Source: Corynebacterium sp. p3-SID1056 (GTDB lineage: Bacteria > Actinomycetota > Actinomycetes > Mycobacteriales > Mycobacteriaceae). Taken from it: a DNA stretch of 64,000 nucleotides. The position numbers were made by a program, and so were the translations under genes. Where the stretch lies: positions 310,001-374,000 of the forward strand of contig NZ_JALXXL010000001.1 of the NCBI RefSeq assembly GCF_025152525.1, in the 5' to 3' direction. The notes below the pieces were generated by a model. It was not told the origin of the DNA. It searched no databases and saw nothing but the letters and a program-made list of their open reading frames with translations. The stretch's first letter is position 1. Every line of letters begins with the position of its first letter. Shown here piece after piece: positions 46,523 through 55,004 of the stretch.

Positions 46523-47179
46523 ATGCTGGGGGCCGTGAAGGATACGCAAGTAACAGTGCTTCTCGACGTCGACGGGACCATCATCGACTCCTACCCCGGC
46601 ATCCGCGAAGGCTTTCTCCGCGGCATCGACGCCGTGGGCGCCGAGCGGCCGAGTGAGGAATTCATCTGCCGCATCCCCGGCCCGCCAATGCGCGACTCCA
46701 TGGCCGCCGCGGGGCTTTCCCCGGCACAGGTGGATTCCGCGATGGAGGCGTACTCGGACTACATGTCCGGCGAGGGCTGGCAACGCTTCGACGTCTTTGA
46801 CGGCATGGCCGAGCTGATCTCCCGGTGGAAAGGCGAAGGGATTTCGGTGTGCACGGCGACGTCGAAAAGCGAGCGCTTTGCGCGACTCGCCCTCGAGCGC
46901 GCCGGGATCTTCGGCCACATCGACTTTCTGGGCGCTGCGAACCACGAACTCGGGCGCACCACCAAGGTCGAGGTCCTCGATTATGTGATGACGCAGCGCG
47001 CGCCGGCCAAGGCGGTGATGGTGGGCGATCGCACCCACGATTTTCGCGGCGCCGCCGAGTTCGGCCTGCCGTCGGTGGCCGTGACCTGGGGCTACGGCGC
47101 AGAAGAGGAATGGGCGCAGGCCACGCACACCGCGCACACCGCGCGCGACTTGGAGGAGATTATCAATGAGTACCGCTAA
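46523..47179 (+). CDS. HAD-family hydrolase (Gph/PtkA-like)
   Basis: 218 aa from the ATG at 46523; a GTG 4 codons later is also possible. TACAAA (46511-46516) is 6 nt upstream, fitting a leaderless mRNA. HAD motif I is LLDVDGTIIDSYPG, motif II TATSKSERF and motif IV VMVGDRTHDFRGA. Phosphoglycolate phosphatase-like. The next gene is a low-molecular-weight tyrosine phosphatase, as in M. tuberculosis where the HAD protein PtkA (Rv2232) lies near PtpA (Rv2234), so a signalling role is possible but unproven. It overlaps ptpA by 14 bp. Confidence 0.85.
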   Translation: MLGAVKDTQVTVLLDVDGTIIDSYPGIREGFLRGIDAVGAERPSEEFICRIPGPPMRDSMAAAGLSPAQVDSAMEAYSDYMSGEGWQRFDVFDGMAELISRWKGEGISVCTATSKSERFARLALERAGIFGHIDFLGAANHELGRTTKVEVLDYVMTQRAPAKAVMVGDRTHDFRGAAEFGLPSVAVTWGYGAEEEWAQATHTAHTARDLEEIINEYR

Positions 47180-47648
47180 ACCGCTCCACATCGATTTTGT
47201 CTGCACCGGCAACATCTGCCGCTCGCCGATGGCCGAGGTGATCGTCCGTGAGAAACTGACGGAGGCCGGCCTGGGCGAGCGCGTGCGCGTGACGTCCTCG
47301 GGTATCGGCGGCTGGCACGTCGGCGGGCCGGCCGATTCCCGTGCCCTGGCGGAGCTTGCCGCGCACGGCTACGACGGCTCGCGCCACGTCGCTGCCCAAT
47401 TCGGCGGCGAGCGCTACGACGCCGACCTCATCGTTGCCCTCGACACCAACCACGTCTCCGAACTCATCGCCCGCGGCGTGGACGAACAGCGCGTGCGGCT
47501 CATCCGCTCCTTCGACCCGGACGCGCCCGAGGGTGCCGGGGTGGCCGACCCCTACTACGGCGGCTTGCGCGGGTTTGCCACCACCCGCGAGCAGATCGAA
47601 GCGGCCGCCGATGGCATTATTGCCTGGGTGAACGACCAGCTAGACTAG
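47166..47648 (+). CDS. ptpA: Low molecular weight protein-tyrosine phosphatase
   Basis: 160 aa. The catalytic P-loop is VCTGNICRSPMAE, with Cys and Arg in place, and the general-acid Asp is in VADPYYGG. These phosphatases remove phosphate from protein tyrosines. The M. tuberculosis orthologue PtpA is secreted and disarms macrophages; in corynebacteria it is likely a housekeeping regulator. It starts inside the end of the HAD gene. The SURF1 gene follows 6 bp after its stop. Confidence 0.92.
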   Translation: MSTAKPLHIDFVCTGNICRSPMAEVIVREKLTEAGLGERVRVTSSGIGGWHVGGPADSRALAELAAHGYDGSRHVAAQFGGERYDADLIVALDTNHVSELIARGVDEQRVRLIRSFDPDAPEGAGVADPYYGGLRGFATTREQIEAAADGIIAWVNDQLD

Positions 47649-47654
47649 GCAGGC

Positions 47655-48542
47655 GTGAAGGGCAAACAGGATAAGGCAGGCGGCACCACGCGCTGGTGGA
47701 AGACGTTTCTCAACCCCGGCTGGGTCATCGCCGCCATCCTGATCGCCCTCTTTTCCTACTACGCCTTTACCTTCCTCGCGCCCTGGCAGCTGGGCAAGAA
47801 CGAGGCCCTCGAGCAGCGCAACGAGCACATCGCCGAAGCCTTCGACCACGAGCCGGTCCCGCTCGCCGAGGCGCTCGACGGGTTTGGCCCGGACGACGAG
47901 TGGTCGCGCGTGGTCGCCACCGGCCGCTACCTCGACAAGGACGTGCTGCTGCGACTGCGGCCGGTCGACCGCAACCCCGCCTTCCAGGTGCTGCGCCCCT
48001 TCCAGCTCGATTCGGGCGAGACCATCCTGGTCAACCGCGGCTGGGTGCCCGCGCAGGACTCCACGGAGGTCCCCGAGATTGCCCCTGCTCCCACGGAAAG
48101 CGTCACCATCACCGCGATGCTGCTCGCCGGCGAGCCGGAGCATCCCAAGGCCCCGATGCAGGACCAGGGCTACGACATGGTCTACTCCATCAACCCCGCA
48201 CAGGTCGGTGAGCTGACCGGCACCGAGCCTGCGGAGCCCTACCTGCAGCTGCTTTCCGACCAGCCCGGCGAGCTTTCCGCCATCCCGCTGCCGATGCTGG
48301 AGACCGGCAACCACCTGTCCTACGGCCTGCAGTGGATCGCGTTCGGCGTCATGGCCCCGGCCGGGCTGATCTACTTCGTCTTCGCCGAGGCCCGCGAGCG
48401 CCGCCGCTACCGCGAGGAGCAGGAGCAACTGGGAGCCGTCGCGCCCGCCGAGGAGGCCGCCACCGCGCCCCCGCGCGATCGCTACGGCCAAAGCAGGCGC
48501 AACCCGTGGCAACGGGCCTACGATAGGCAGGAGGAACGCTAA
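47655..48542 (+). CDS. SURF1 family cytochrome oxidase biogenesis protein
   Basis: 295 aa, GTG start. Two membrane segments: about 20-40 (NPGWVIAAILIALFSYYAF) and about 220-240 (QWIAFGVMAPAGLIYFVF), with the SURF1 outer domain between, including VNRGWVPAQ and PFQLDSGETI. SURF1 helps insert haem into cytochrome aa3 oxidase. The basic C-terminal tail is cytoplasmic. Matches Rv2235 after ptpA. TAGACT (47641-47646) lies 8 nt before the GTG, so it may also be transcribed on its own. Confidence 0.92.
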   Translation: MKGKQDKAGGTTRWWKTFLNPGWVIAAILIALFSYYAFTFLAPWQLGKNEALEQRNEHIAEAFDHEPVPLAEALDGFGPDDEWSRVVATGRYLDKDVLLRLRPVDRNPAFQVLRPFQLDSGETILVNRGWVPAQDSTEVPEIAPAPTESVTITAMLLAGEPEHPKAPMQDQGYDMVYSINPAQVGELTGTEPAEPYLQLLSDQPGELSAIPLPMLETGNHLSYGLQWIAFGVMAPAGLIYFVFAEARERRRYREEQEQLGAVAPAEEAATAPPRDRYGQSRRNPWQRAYDRQEER

Positions 48543-48567
48543 CCCCGGCGAAGGAAGGACCCGCCCG

Positions 48568-49278
48568 ATGCCACCGCAACTGACCGTCACCGACCGCGAC
48601 ATCCTGGCCGCCCACCTCGACCTCTTCGACCGCGCCGGATTGCGGTTGTGCCCCGGCATCGAGCCGGCCGATGTGGAAGACGGCGTGTGCGACGACCTGG
48701 AAAGCTTCCGCGTGGCGCCTGCCACCACGGTGCTCTCGCTTATCGACGCCGACGCGCACCCCTTCTTCGCCAACATCGCCTTCCCCGACGACGCAGGCGT
48801 CTTCCCCACCACGCACGCGCAGCTGCCCGCCTACATCCGCGACGTGTGCGCACCGGCCGGCACCGACCTGCGCGATGTGACGATCGTGCCCGACCCGGGC
48901 TCTGCCACCGCCGGCACCGCGCGACTGCAATTCGGCGAGTGGGACGTGGTGGACGTCTCCTACGACCTGGCCGCGGGCGGATGGGCCCCGGACCGCGTCA
49001 ACGGGTCGCACGGGCTTGTCCCCGACCTGATTTCTGCGGCGATTCCCAACGGCGGCGAGGCCGGCATCTTCACCACCTCCAACGGCGAGACCGCGGTGGT
49101 CTACCTCCGCGACGCCGACGCCGATGTGCCCGGCGCGGTGGCGGTTCACGGCCGGCCCGCCCCGCACACCGCCCCCGATGCGAAGAAGCCGGTCACGGCC
49201 GCCGCCGCGCGCGCCGCCGAGCGCAACGCGGCGATTGACAACCTGTTTACCGTCCTGTTTTCCGAGGCGGAAGACTAG
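48568..49278 (+). CDS. Conserved hypothetical protein
   Basis: 236 aa, family not recognised. AAGGA is 8 nt before the ATG. No signal peptide or membrane segment, so it is probably cytoplasmic. The protein is acidic, with an alpha/beta N-terminal part (DILAAHLDLFDRAGLRLC; VLSLIDADAHPFFANI), a central DLRDVTIVPDPG and a C-terminal Ala-rich helix. It lies 25 bp after SURF1 and may share that transcript. Confidence 0.65.
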   Translation: MPPQLTVTDRDILAAHLDLFDRAGLRLCPGIEPADVEDGVCDDLESFRVAPATTVLSLIDADAHPFFANIAFPDDAGVFPTTHAQLPAYIRDVCAPAGTDLRDVTIVPDPGSATAGTARLQFGEWDVVDVSYDLAAGGWAPDRVNGSHGLVPDLISAAIPNGGEAGIFTTSNGETAVVYLRDADADVPGAVAVHGRPAPHTAPDAKKPVTAAAARAAERNAAIDNLFTVLFSEAED

Positions 49279-49303
49279 CTGCGGGATGCGTAGCATTGGT
49301 CGT

Positions 49304-50359
49304 ATGCCAATCACGAGCAAAGTTCTGCAAAAGGAAAGCCCCGACGCACCGTTCAAGGTCGTGGAGATTGCACGGCGCGACCCGCGCGAGGACGACGTGG
49401 TCATTGACATTAGGGCCGCGGGTATCTGCCACTCCGATATTCACACGATCCGCAACGAGTGGGGCGAGGCGCACTTCCCGCTCACCGTCGGCCACGAGAT
49501 CGCTGGCGTAGTCGAGGCGGTCGGCAGCAAGGTCACCAAGTTCAAGGTCGGCGACCGCGTCGGCGTCGGCTGCCTGGTCAACTCGTGCGGCGAATGCGAG
49601 CAGTGCCGAAACGGGCAGGAACAGAATTGCCTCAACGGCAACGTAGGCACGTACAACTCGAAGGACGTCGACGGCACGATCACGCAGGGCGGCTACGCGG
49701 AAAAGGTCGTCGTCAACGAGAACTTCGTGTGCACGATCCCCGAGGGGCTGGATTTCGACGTCGCCGCTCCCCTGCTCTGCGCAGGCATTACCACCTACTC
49801 ACCACTCGCCCGCTGGAACGTGCAGGAAGGCGACAAGGTCGCCGTCGTCGGGCTGGGCGGGCTCGGCCACATGGGCGTACAGATCGCCGCGGCGAAGGGC
49901 GCCGAGGTCACCGTGATTTCGCGCTCACTGCGCAAGGAGCACGAGGCGTACGAGCTCGGTGCCCACCACGTGCTGGCCACCAGCGAGGATGATGAGTTCT
50001 TTGCCAACCACCGAGGCGAATTCGACGTCATCTTGTCCACCATCTCCGCGCACTACTCGCTCGACGACTACCTCAAGCTGCTAAAACCCCGCGGCATCAT
50101 GTCCGTCGTCGGCCTGCCGCCGGAGCAGCTGGGCGTATACATGGGCAGCCTGGTCGGCGGCGGCAAGGTCCTGACCGGCAACAACATCGGTGGCATCAAT
50201 GAGACCCAGGAGATGCTCAACTTCTGCGCCGAACACGGCATCGGCGCGGTCATTGAGAAGATCGGCGTCGACGACGTCGACGCCGCCTACGAGCGGGTCG
50301 TGGCCGGCGACGTAAAGTTCCGCTTCGTCATCGACACCTCCACCTTCGCCGAGCACTAG
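49304..50359 (+). CDS. Zinc-dependent alcohol dehydrogenase, cinnamyl-alcohol-dehydrogenase type
   Basis: 351 aa. MDR fold with catalytic zinc ligands in GICHSDIH and VGHEIAG. The four structural zinc cysteines are in NSCGECEQCRNGQEQNC. The Rossmann nucleotide-binding loop is VGLGGLGHMGVQ, followed by ISRSLRKEH, suggesting NADP preference. The type matches the YahK/ADH-A group that reduces aldehydes. TAGCAT (49291-49296) lies 7 nt before the ATG. A terminator follows, so it is a single gene. Confidence 0.92.
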   Translation: MPITSKVLQKESPDAPFKVVEIARRDPREDDVVIDIRAAGICHSDIHTIRNEWGEAHFPLTVGHEIAGVVEAVGSKVTKFKVGDRVGVGCLVNSCGECEQCRNGQEQNCLNGNVGTYNSKDVDGTITQGGYAEKVVVNENFVCTIPEGLDFDVAAPLLCAGITTYSPLARWNVQEGDKVAVVGLGGLGHMGVQIAAAKGAEVTVISRSLRKEHEAYELGAHHVLATSEDDEFFANHRGEFDVILSTISAHYSLDDYLKLLKPRGIMSVVGLPPEQLGVYMGSLVGGGKVLTGNNIGGINETQEMLNFCAEHGIGAVIEKIGVDDVDAAYERVVAGDVKFRFVIDTSTFAEH

Positions 50360-50387
50360 GGTCCCAGCGAGCCCCCTCGCATGTGCA

Positions 50388-50426
50388 AGGCCCCTTTCCG
50401 TTTTCCCGGAAAGGGGCCTCGCTTTT
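50388..50426 (+). terminator. Strong rho-independent terminator
   Basis: 13-bp perfect stem (AGGCCCCTTTCCG / CGGAAAGGGGCCT) with a 6-nt loop and a CGCTTTT tail. It ends the alcohol dehydrogenase transcript. The stem is symmetric and may also stop transcription of the tRNA from the other side. Confidence 0.88.
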
Positions 50427-50428
50427 AG

Positions 50429-50501
50429 TGCGCCATGACGGGCTCGAACCGCCGACCTACTGGGTGTAAACCAGTTGCTCTTCCAGCTGAGCTAACGGCG
50501 C
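50429..50501 (-). tRNA. tRNA-Val (anticodon UAC)
   Basis: Minus-strand cloverleaf, 73 nt. The acceptor stem GCGCCGT pairs with ATGGCGC, with discriminator A. The anticodon stem ACTGG/CCAGT holds loop TTTACAC, anticodon TAC (valine). The T arm is GGCGG-TTCGAGC-CCGTC. CCA is not encoded. It lies just downstream of a convergent terminator and next to the DUF3052 gene. Confidence 0.93.
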
Positions 50502-50563
50502 GCTAGCGCTACACAGTAGCAGAACCACCGCTTGGCTACCTAACTCGCAGGTCAGGGCGGAAA

Positions 50564-50974
50564 CTACTTCTTGGTGCCAGCCGCGGTCAGGCAGGAACCC
50601 TGCCACTGGCCGAAGCGATCCGCCTTGGTCTGCATCAGGCCCGCCAGCTGGGCGGATTCGGAGATCTCGCCGGGGTGGACGCCGCCGGGTTTCGACGCGC
50701 CTGGCGTCATCAGCCAGACGCGGCCGTTGTCGCCGAGGTTGCGGATCGCGTCCATGAGCGCGTCGACCAGGTCGCCGTCGTCGGAGCGGTACCACAGCAA
50801 GACGACGTCACAGAGTTCGTCGGTCATCTCGTCCAGGAGCTGCTCACCGATTGCATCCTCGATCGCTTCCGAGATGGAAGAGTCGGCGTCTTCGTCCCAG
50901 CCGATCTCCTGCACAACATCGTCGGGTTGAATGTTCAACCGGTCTGCATACGTGTCGACACCTGCGGCGCCCAA
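50564..50974 (-). CDS. DUF3052 family protein
   Basis: 136 aa from a TTG at 50974 (LGAAGVDTYADRLNIQ). The TTG has GGAGG (50985-50989) 10 nt upstream. An ATG at 51004 is in frame but has no ribosome site and would translate that GGAGG. DUF3052 is an actinobacterial family of unknown function; this member has the expected strongly acidic middle (GWDEDADSSISEAIEDAIG) and conserved VLLWYRSDDGDLVDALMDA. It sits beside aceE in both this organism and mycobacteria. Divergent from aceE. Confidence 0.82.
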   Translation of the reverse strand: MGAAGVDTYADRLNIQPDDVVQEIGWDEDADSSISEAIEDAIGEQLLDEMTDELCDVVLLWYRSDDGDLVDALMDAIRNLGDNGRVWLMTPGASKPGGVHPGEISESAQLAGLMQTKADRFGQWQGSCLTAAGTKK

Positions 50975-51144
50975 AGTTTTGCTTCCTCCATGTAGATGAT
51001 TCAACGACAGTGCAATAGAGCTTACATCTGTTGTGAGAATTGTGGCGGGAAAGTGGTAAATGTGGCGTCGATAAGCATTGGGCGATTAATGACGGAAAAC
51101 CCGAAACGAAGTAGGGTGGTGGGGAACGATTGCCCAAACACAAA

Positions 51145-51150
51145 GGGAGG
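51145..51150 (+). promoter_or_regulatory. Ribosome binding site of aceE
   Basis: GGGAGG 7 nt before the GTG at 51158. It decides that start over an in-frame ATG 54 codons upstream that lacks such a site. Confidence 0.65.
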
Positions 51151-51157
51151 TTTTCTC

Positions 51158-53917
51158 GTGGCAGAGAAAGACCAGGCCAAAGAGTCGAACATCGAGCTCA
51201 TCCGCGACGGTGTAGCGTCCTACCTGCACGACAGCGACCCGGAGGAAACCCAGGAATGGATGGATTCCTTCGACGGGCTGCTCGAAGAGTCGGATCCGGA
51301 GCGCGCTCGCTACCTGATGCTGCGCCTGCTCGAGCGCGCCAACGCGAAGCGCGTCCCACTGCCGGCGCTGTCCTCCACCGACTTCGTCAACTCCATCCCT
51401 ACCTCCCTGGAGCCAGAGTTCCCGGGCGATGAGCAGATTGAGAAGCGCTACCGCCGCTGGATGCGCTGGAACGCAGCCATCATGGTGCACCGCGCGCAGC
51501 GCCCGGGCGTGAAAGTCGGCGGCCACATCTCCACCTACGCGTCTGCGGCCGCACTCTACGAGGTCGGCTTCAACCACTTCTTCCACGGCAAAGACGCCGA
51601 GCACGGCGGCGACCAGATCTTCTTCCAGGGCCACGCCTCCCCCGGCATGTACGCCCGCGCCTTCCTCGAAGGCCGCCTGAGCGAAGACGACCTCGACGGC
51701 TTCCGCCAGGAACACTCCCGCCCGCAAGGCGGCATCCCCTCCTACCCACACCCGCACGGCATGCGCAACTTCTGGGAGTTCCCCACCGTCTCCATGGGCT
51801 TGGGCCCCATGAACGCGATCTACCAGGCCCGCTTTAACAAGTACCTGCAGGACCGCGGCATCAAGGACACGGAGAACCAGCACGTCTGGGCATTCCTTGG
51901 CGACGGCGAGATGGACGAGCCGGAATCCCGCGGCCTGCTCCAGATGGCCTCGCTCTACGAGCTGGACAACCTCACCTTCGTAATCAACTGCAACCTGCAG
52001 CGCCTCGACGGTCCGGTGCGCGGCAACGGCCAGATCATCCAGGAGCTGGAGACCTTCTTCATCGGCGCCGGCTGGAATGTGATCAAGGTGGTCTGGGGCC
52101 GCGAGTGGGACGAGCTGCTTGAGAAGGACGAAGACGGTGCCCTGGTCAACATCATGAACACGACCAAGGACGGCGACTACCAGACCTTCAAGGCCAACGA
52201 CGGTGCCTACGTCCGCGAGCACTTCTTCGGCCGCGACGAGCGCACCAAGAAGCTCGTCGAAGACATGAGCGACGAGGAGATCTGGGCGCTGCGCCGCGGC
52301 GGCCACGACTACCGCAAGGTCTACGCCGCCTACAAGCGCGCGCTCGAGACCAAGGGCAAGCCGACCGTCATCCTCGCGCACACCATCAAGGGCTACGGGC
52401 TCGGCCACAACTTCGAGGGCCGCAACGCCACCCACCAGATGAAGAACCTCACCCTGGAGGATCTCAAGCGCTTCCGCGACAAGCAGGAAATCCCGATCTC
52501 CGACGAAGAGCTGGAGAAGGATCCCTACATGCCGCCCTACTACCACCCGGGCGAAGACGCAGAAGAGATCAAGTACCTCAAGGCACGCCGCGAGGAGCTC
52601 GGCGGCTACTTGCCGGAGCGCCGCGAGACCTACACCGCGCTTGCACAGCCGGACTTTGAGAAAACCTACAAGGCGCTGTTCAAGGACTCGGGCAAGCAGG
52701 AAGTCGCCACCACCATGGCGCTCGTGCGCACTTTCAAGGCCATGATGCGCGACAAGGAGCTGGGCAAGCGCGTCGTGCCGATCATCCCGGACGAGGCCCG
52801 CACCTTCGGCCTGGACTCCTGGTTCCCGGTGCAGAAGATCTACAACCCGAAGGGCCAGAACTACGTGCCGGTCGACCACGACCTGCAGCTGTCCTACCGC
52901 GAGGCAACCGACGGCCAGATCCTGCACGAAGGCATCAACGAGGACGGCTCGTCCGCATCCTTCATCGCCGCCGGTACGTCGTACGCGACCCACGGCGAGC
53001 CGATGATCCCGATGTACATCTTCTACTCCATGTTCGGCTTCCAGCGCACCGGCGATAACTTCTGGGCCGCCGGCGACCAGATGGCCCGCGGCTTCATCAT
53101 CGGTGCCACCGCCGGCCGCACCACGCTGACCGGCGAGGGCCTGCAGCACATGGACGGCCACTCCCCTGTGTTGGCAGCGACCAACCCGGCCGTGGTCACC
53201 TACGACCCGGCGTTCGCCTACGAGATGCCGTACCTGGTGTCCAAGGGTATCGAGCGCATGTACGGCAACGGTGCCGGCGAGGACGAGGACGTGATGTACT
53301 ACATCACCGTCTACAACGAGCCGACCCACCAGCCGGCCCGCCCGGAGAACCTCGACGTCGAGGGCCTGCACAAGGGCATTTACCTTTACGACGAGGGCGA
53401 GAAGAAGGAGCACAACGTCTCCCTGCTCGCCTCCGGTATCGGCATGCAGCAGGCGCTGCGCGCCCAGAAGATCCTGCAGGACGAGTACAACGTCGGTGCC
53501 GCGATCTACTCGGTGACCTCCTGGGTCGAGCTGGCTCGCGACGGCGCGCGCGTTGCCAACGAGCAGCTGCGCAACCCGGGCGAAGACGCGGAAGAGCCCT
53601 TTGCCACCAAGCAGCTGAAGCAGACCGAAGGCCCGTACATCGCCACCTCGGACTTTGCTACCAGCCTGCAGGAGCAGATCCGCGCCTACGTGCCGGGCCA
53701 GTACATCGTGCTGGGCGCAGACGGATTCGGCTTCGCCGACACCCGCGAGGCTGCACGCCGCTACTTCAACATCGACGCCGAGTCCATGGCAGTTGCCGCA
53801 CTGCTCGGCCTGGCCAACGAGGGCAAGATCGACCGCGATGTGGTCAGCAAGGCCGCCAAGGACCTGCACATCGACGACCCGACCTACCCCAACCCGAACG
53901 GCGGCGATGAAGACTAA
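51158..53917 (+). CDS. aceE: Pyruvate dehydrogenase E1 component
   Basis: 919 aa from a GTG with GGGAGG at 7 nt, close to C. glutamicum AceE (922 aa). A homodimeric E1: decarboxylates pyruvate on thiamine diphosphate and transfers the acetyl group to lipoyl-E2. The TPP motif is [14 protein letters not shown] running to [11 protein letters not shown]. Further matches are [72 protein letters not shown] and [12 protein letters not shown]. Works with the E2 encoded at 7.3-9.4 kb. A terminator follows. Confidence 0.96.
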   Translation: MAEKDQAKESNIELIRDGVASYLHDSDPEETQEWMDSFDGLLEESDPERARYLMLRLLERANAKRVPLPALSSTDFVNSIPTSLEPEFPGDEQIEKRYRRWMRWNAAIMVHRAQRPGVKVGGHISTYASAAALYEVGFNHFFHGKDAEHGGDQIFFQGHASPGMYARAFLEGRLSEDDLDGFRQEHSRPQGGIPSYPHPHGMRNFWEFPTVSMGLGPMNAIYQARFNKYLQDRGIKDTENQHVWAFLGDGEMDEPESRGLLQMASLYELDNLTFVINCNLQRLDGPVRGNGQIIQELETFFIGAGWNVIKVVWGREWDELLEKDEDGALVNIMNTTKDGDYQTFKANDGAYVREHFFGRDERTKKLVEDMSDEEIWALRRGGHDYRKVYAAYKRALETKGKPTVILAHTIKGYGLGHNFEGRNATHQMKNLTLEDLKRFRDKQEIPISDEELEKDPYMPPYYHPGEDAEEIKYLKARREELGGYLPERRETYTALAQPDFEKTYKALFKDSGKQEVATTMALVRTFKAMMRDKELGKRVVPIIPDEARTFGLDSWFPVQKIYNPKGQNYVPVDHDLQLSYREATDGQILHEGINEDGSSASFIAAGTSYATHGEPMIPMYIFYSMFGFQRTGDNFWAAGDQMARGFIIGATAGRTTLTGEGLQHMDGHSPVLAATNPAVVTYDPAFAYEMPYLVSKGIERMYGNGAGEDEDVMYYITVYNEPTHQPARPENLDVEGLHKGIYLYDEGEKKEHNVSLLASGIGMQQALRAQKILQDEYNVGAAIYSVTSWVELARDGARVANEQLRNPGEDAEEPFATKQLKQTEGPYIATSDFATSLQEQIRAYVPGQYIVLGADGFGFADTREAARRYFNIDAESMAVAALLGLANEGKIDRDVVSKAAKDLHIDDPTYPNPNGGDED

Positions 53918-53936
53918 GCCGTTCGCGTAAGAGAAG

Positions 53937-53971
53937 CGCCCTCTTTCCGGTTTCTGGAAAGTGGGCGTTTT
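53937..53971 (+). terminator. Rho-independent terminator after aceE
   Basis: Stem CGCCC-T-CTTTCC with GGAAAG-T-GGGCG (one T-T mismatch), 7-nt loop, TTTT tail. Confidence 0.85.
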
Positions 53972-54000
53972 GCGCTGGTTTGCGCTGGTTTGCGCTGGTT
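53971..54000. repeat. Three tandem 10-bp repeats
   Basis: TGCGCTGGTT three times without interruption, directly after the aceE terminator. A fourth, altered unit (GGCGCG) follows. Likely slippage product; no function seen. Confidence 0.9.
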
Positions 54001-54012
54001 GGCGCGTGGGCC

Positions 54013-54085
54013 GCGTGACAAATTCTGCAACCCGCCGCGCATTCGCCCAGGTCGCGGAAAAATTATGGCGTGATTTGTCACACGC
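54013..54085. repeat. Intergenic repeat copy A, 73 bp, with inverted ends
   Basis: The first 50 bp (54013-54062) match 54807-54856 with one difference. The ends form an imperfect inverted repeat: GCGTGACAAAT at the left and ATTTGTCACACGC at the right. The right half (ATTATGGCG...) recurs at about 54974-54995. It lies between the aceE terminator and the 3' end of the gene at 54121. Further to the right, 54092-54120 resembles the last codons of the gene at 55005. Confidence 0.8.
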
Positions 54086-54120
54086 GATCCGCTCGACCGG
54101 CAGACTCAGCTTGTCTCCGG

Positions 54121-54723
54121 CTACCGGAACTCGAACTTGAGCTCTGCTTCCGGGTCGACGGCGTGAATGATGCCCGCGTAAAAGGTCTGGGCTTGTTCCT
54201 TCAGTAGGTCAAGGTTCAGCCGGATGTGCTCGGCGCGCTTCTCTTCACTCAGTACCGCGTTGATGCCCTCTGCGGTATCAATGTCTGCCGTCACGAAGCT
54301 CAGCACCTCGCCATGTTGGTGCACAGTTTTGAATTCCGGGTCAGAAAAGCCAATGAACTTAAACGGCGGAATAGTGAGTTTGAAGTGACCGGGCGCTACC
54401 TCCTCGACTTGTACTTCCTTGCCGTCGAGGCCCAGTTTGGCGGTGAACTTGTACTGCAGGATGTTCGTCTTTTGGCTTCCGGGGACGCCCCATTTGAAGA
54501 GTGTCGCCGTGTTCTGCGTGGTGTATAACCCCTGGGTAGAGGTGGAGAGCAGCACGATTTCTTCGCGACGTTGCACCGCGTGGATGATCTCCGAGTTGTC
54601 CGTCTCAGTGACAGTTTCTACTGGAGCGCTGAGGAAATCCGACTTCCCAACCAGGAACCCGCCACCTAGCAAAGCGAGAACCAGGACAAGCACACCGGCA
54701 ACGGACAGGATTTTCTTGCTCAT
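54121..54723 (-). CDS. Membrane-anchored protein of unknown function
   Basis: 200 aa. A membrane segment at about 5-26 (ILSVAGVLVLVLALLGGGF) would leave the rest outside the cell. The outer part begins with an acidic stretch (VETVTETDNSE), then IIHAVQRREEIVLLSTSTQG and beta-rich sequence, with a final helix (HIRLNLDLLKEQAQTFYAG). It is reminiscent of DUF4230-type proteins, but this is not secure. Its DNA is clearly less GC rich, with more A/T-ending codons, than its neighbours, suggesting transfer. Its ATG overlaps the stop of the upstream 67-codon reading frame, and 50-bp direct repeats flank the pair. Confidence 0.68.
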   Translation of the reverse strand: MSKKILSVAGVLVLVLALLGGGFLVGKSDFLSAPVETVTETDNSEIIHAVQRREEIVLLSTSTQGLYTTQNTATLFKWGVPGSQKTNILQYKFTAKLGLDGKEVQVEEVAPGHFKLTIPPFKFIGFSDPEFKTVHQHGEVLSFVTADIDTAEGINAVLSEEKRAEHIRLNLDLLKEQAQTFYAGIIHAVDPEAELKFEFR

Positions 54724-54923
54724 AATCCAGTAACTATATATTCGCCTTTCGACAAAGCAGATTCACGACGAACGTTGAACATCAGAGACGCTAAAGGCGG
54801 GTGTGCGCGTGACAAATTCTGCAACCCGCCGCGTATTCGCCCAGGTCGCGGAAAAAATTCGCCATGAGGCACCGAACGTTGCGGCGGATCGGGAACAAGA
54901 CGCGGAACATTGTACAAAGTCAT
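54720..54923 (-). CDS. Possible 67-residue upstream reading frame
   Basis: ATG at 54923 with GGAGGAGGT (54931-54939) 7 nt upstream, one of the strongest ribosome sites in the window. The TGA stop overlaps the next gene's ATG by 4 bp (ATGA), typical of coupled translation. The product (MTLYNVPRLVPDPPQRSVPH...) is basic, has no recognised domain and reads through intergenic repeat copy B. The codon choice is poor in GC-ending codons. Either a real small gene, a leader that couples translation, or a chance frame. Confidence 0.35.
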   Translation of the reverse strand: MTLYNVPRLVPDPPQRSVPHGEFFPRPGRIRGGLQNLSRAHPPLASLMFNVRRESALSKGEYIVTGL

Positions 54924-54995
54924 GAACAAAACCTCCTCCGGTTCGTTGTTCACAACCAGCCTGACAGAGAGGGATTATGGCGGAATCTGTCACGC
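54807..54995. repeat. Intergenic repeat copy B, with 115-bp insert
   Basis: Left 50 bp (54807-54856) match copy A with one difference. The right end (about 54974-54995, ATTATGGCGG...CTGTCACGC) matches copy A's right half. The two parts are separated by about 115 bp that carry the ribosome site and start of the 67-codon frame. The end sequences GCGTGACAAATTC and GAATCTGTCACGC form an inverted repeat with one mismatch. Confidence 0.78.
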
Positions 54996-55004
54996 TCGCG
55001 GCCG

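Noticed and set aside
51086-53869. 927-codon open frame on the minus strand
   Set aside because: Exact antisense of aceE; the product has the Val/Leu/Arg/Glu-rich, low-complexity look of a shadow frame.
53971-54000. CRISPR-like repeat array
   Set aside because: The 10-bp units are directly adjacent, with no spacers and only three copies.
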